DNA of 64,000 nt from Nostoc sp. LPT (lineage in GTDB: Bacteria; Cyanobacteriota; Cyanobacteriia; Cyanobacteriales; Nostocaceae). The stretch spans positions 62,001 to 126,000 of the forward strand of contig NZ_JABXKF010000105.1 of the NCBI RefSeq assembly GCF_017115165.1. The letters run 5' to 3'. A program made the translations under genes and the position numbers. Shown in pieces: positions 63,641-64,000 of the stretch (positions are counted from its first letter, which is position 1; each line of letters starts with the position of its first letter). The notes under the pieces are model-generated. The model had not been told where the DNA came from, ran no database searches, and was given only the letters and a program-made list of their open reading frames with translations.

Positions 63641-63801
63641 AACTCTAAAGGGGGAATCTAGCTACTTAAAGACTATTTTGCCCTGCTGCAAGTGGATAGG
63701 TGAAAAACAAGGCGCCAGCGAGAGAGGAATGGGAACAAACACGTTTAGACTGAGGCAACGCGAGCGTTAAGCGAGAATTTAGAGAGTAGCTTTCCCCAGT
63801 T
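63641..63801 (+). ncRNA. Structured RNA candidate upstream of cphB
   Basis: The ends pair over a long interrupted stem: AACT, GGGGGAA and AGCTACTTAAA (63641-63670) with TTTAGAG, AGTAGCT, TTCCCC and AGTT (63778-63801). Inside are a GGCGCC palindrome and an AACGC-GA-GCGTT hairpin. GTTCCC (63635-63640) could alternatively pair with GGGAAC (63731-63736). It could be a leader of cphB or a free small RNA of ~160 nt. No known riboswitch motif was recognised. Confidence 0.5.
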
Positions 63802-63903
63802 CCAAACTTCCAAAAAGTGTCCTCTCAAAAGTTGCAAAGCGCAAAAATTATCAGGCAACTGAACCTTGTTAAATTCACCTGAAGTTGTTGACAGGAGAAC
63901 CAA

Positions 63904-64000
63904 AATGCCGCAATTACAAGCTAAATCGCTAGAAATGAGGACACCCCAAGCAACTAAAACAGCCGTTCTGGTTATCGGAGGTGCAGAAGATAAAGTTCAT
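63904..64000 (+). CDS. cphB: Cyanophycinase, N-terminal fragment (runs off the right edge)
   Basis: Starts at ATG 63904 after GGAG at ~63895. The 32 visible residues (MPQLQAKSLEMRTPQAT, then AVLVIGGAEDKVH) match the N-terminus of cyanophycinase, a serine-type peptidase that cuts the nitrogen reserve polymer cyanophycin to beta-Asp-Arg dipeptides. In heterocystous cyanobacteria cphA usually follows. Only the start is in the window. Confidence 0.88.

Overview
The window is chromosomal DNA of a filamentous, probably heterocyst-forming cyanobacterium of the Nostoc/Anabaena type. The evidence is the dense HIP1 octamer (GCGATCGC), heptamer tandem repeats typical of that group, a hormogonium polysaccharide (hps) locus, an adjacent flavodiiron protein pair, CAAD and PRC-barrel stress genes, and the start of a cyanophycinase gene. 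No complete insertion sequence, CRISPR array, rRNA or tRNA was found.

Layout. 1-7.2 kb is a worn accessory region: an hsdM gene split by a ~190-bp fold-back repeat, an intact 1485-aa NACHT/WD40 STAND NTPase, a 95-bp tandem repeat, an internally deleted pRiA4b ORF-3-like gene, a set of 20-bp iterons and a DUF502 gene with a one-base frameshift. 7.3-17.7 kb is mostly core or conserved: nusB, ftsY, a GAF/PP2C phosphatase, an ankyrin protein, DUF4079, DUF1997, an NAD(P)-binding SDR and a TIGR04282 glycosyltransferase, with two MITE-like elements and a second copy of the fold-back repeat. 17.7-29.2 kb is an hps locus on the minus strand: hpsA, three pseudopilins, three glycosyltransferases and a fourth pseudopilin, running from hpsA downward. 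29.9-38.7 kb carries clpB, gloA, eno, argC (with Ser at the expected active-site Cys position) and ribBA.

38.9-41.7 kb is a second accessory patch: a HicB antitoxin, a HicA toxin without a normal start codon, a small orphan ORF, and a GIY-YIG endonuclease domain fused to DUF349 repeats and a coiled coil. 41.8-46.3 kb has the flavodiiron pair and coaX. 46.4-53.8 kb is a rearranged stress/toxin-antitoxin region. A VapC-like PIN gene has a stop and a frameshift. The 3' ends of the PIN gene and of a hydrolase gene occur twice as diverged direct repeats that flank a segment of PRC-barrel, CAAD and DUF2382 genes, and one PRC-barrel gene is cut by an in-frame TAG. 54-64 kb returns to core genes: nudix, argH, larB, two tandem lipoprotein solute-binding proteins (the duplication also copied the start of larB), ispF, trmD and the first bases of cphB. 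An NtcA-like site and a strongly structured leader lie upstream of cphB.

The clearest functional unit is the hps cluster, which by analogy with Nostoc punctiforme makes and exports the polysaccharide needed for hormogonium gliding. The most promising poorly described items are the GIY-YIG-DUF349 fusion, the NACHT/WD40 protein beside the broken restriction gene, and the structured RNA candidate before cphB.
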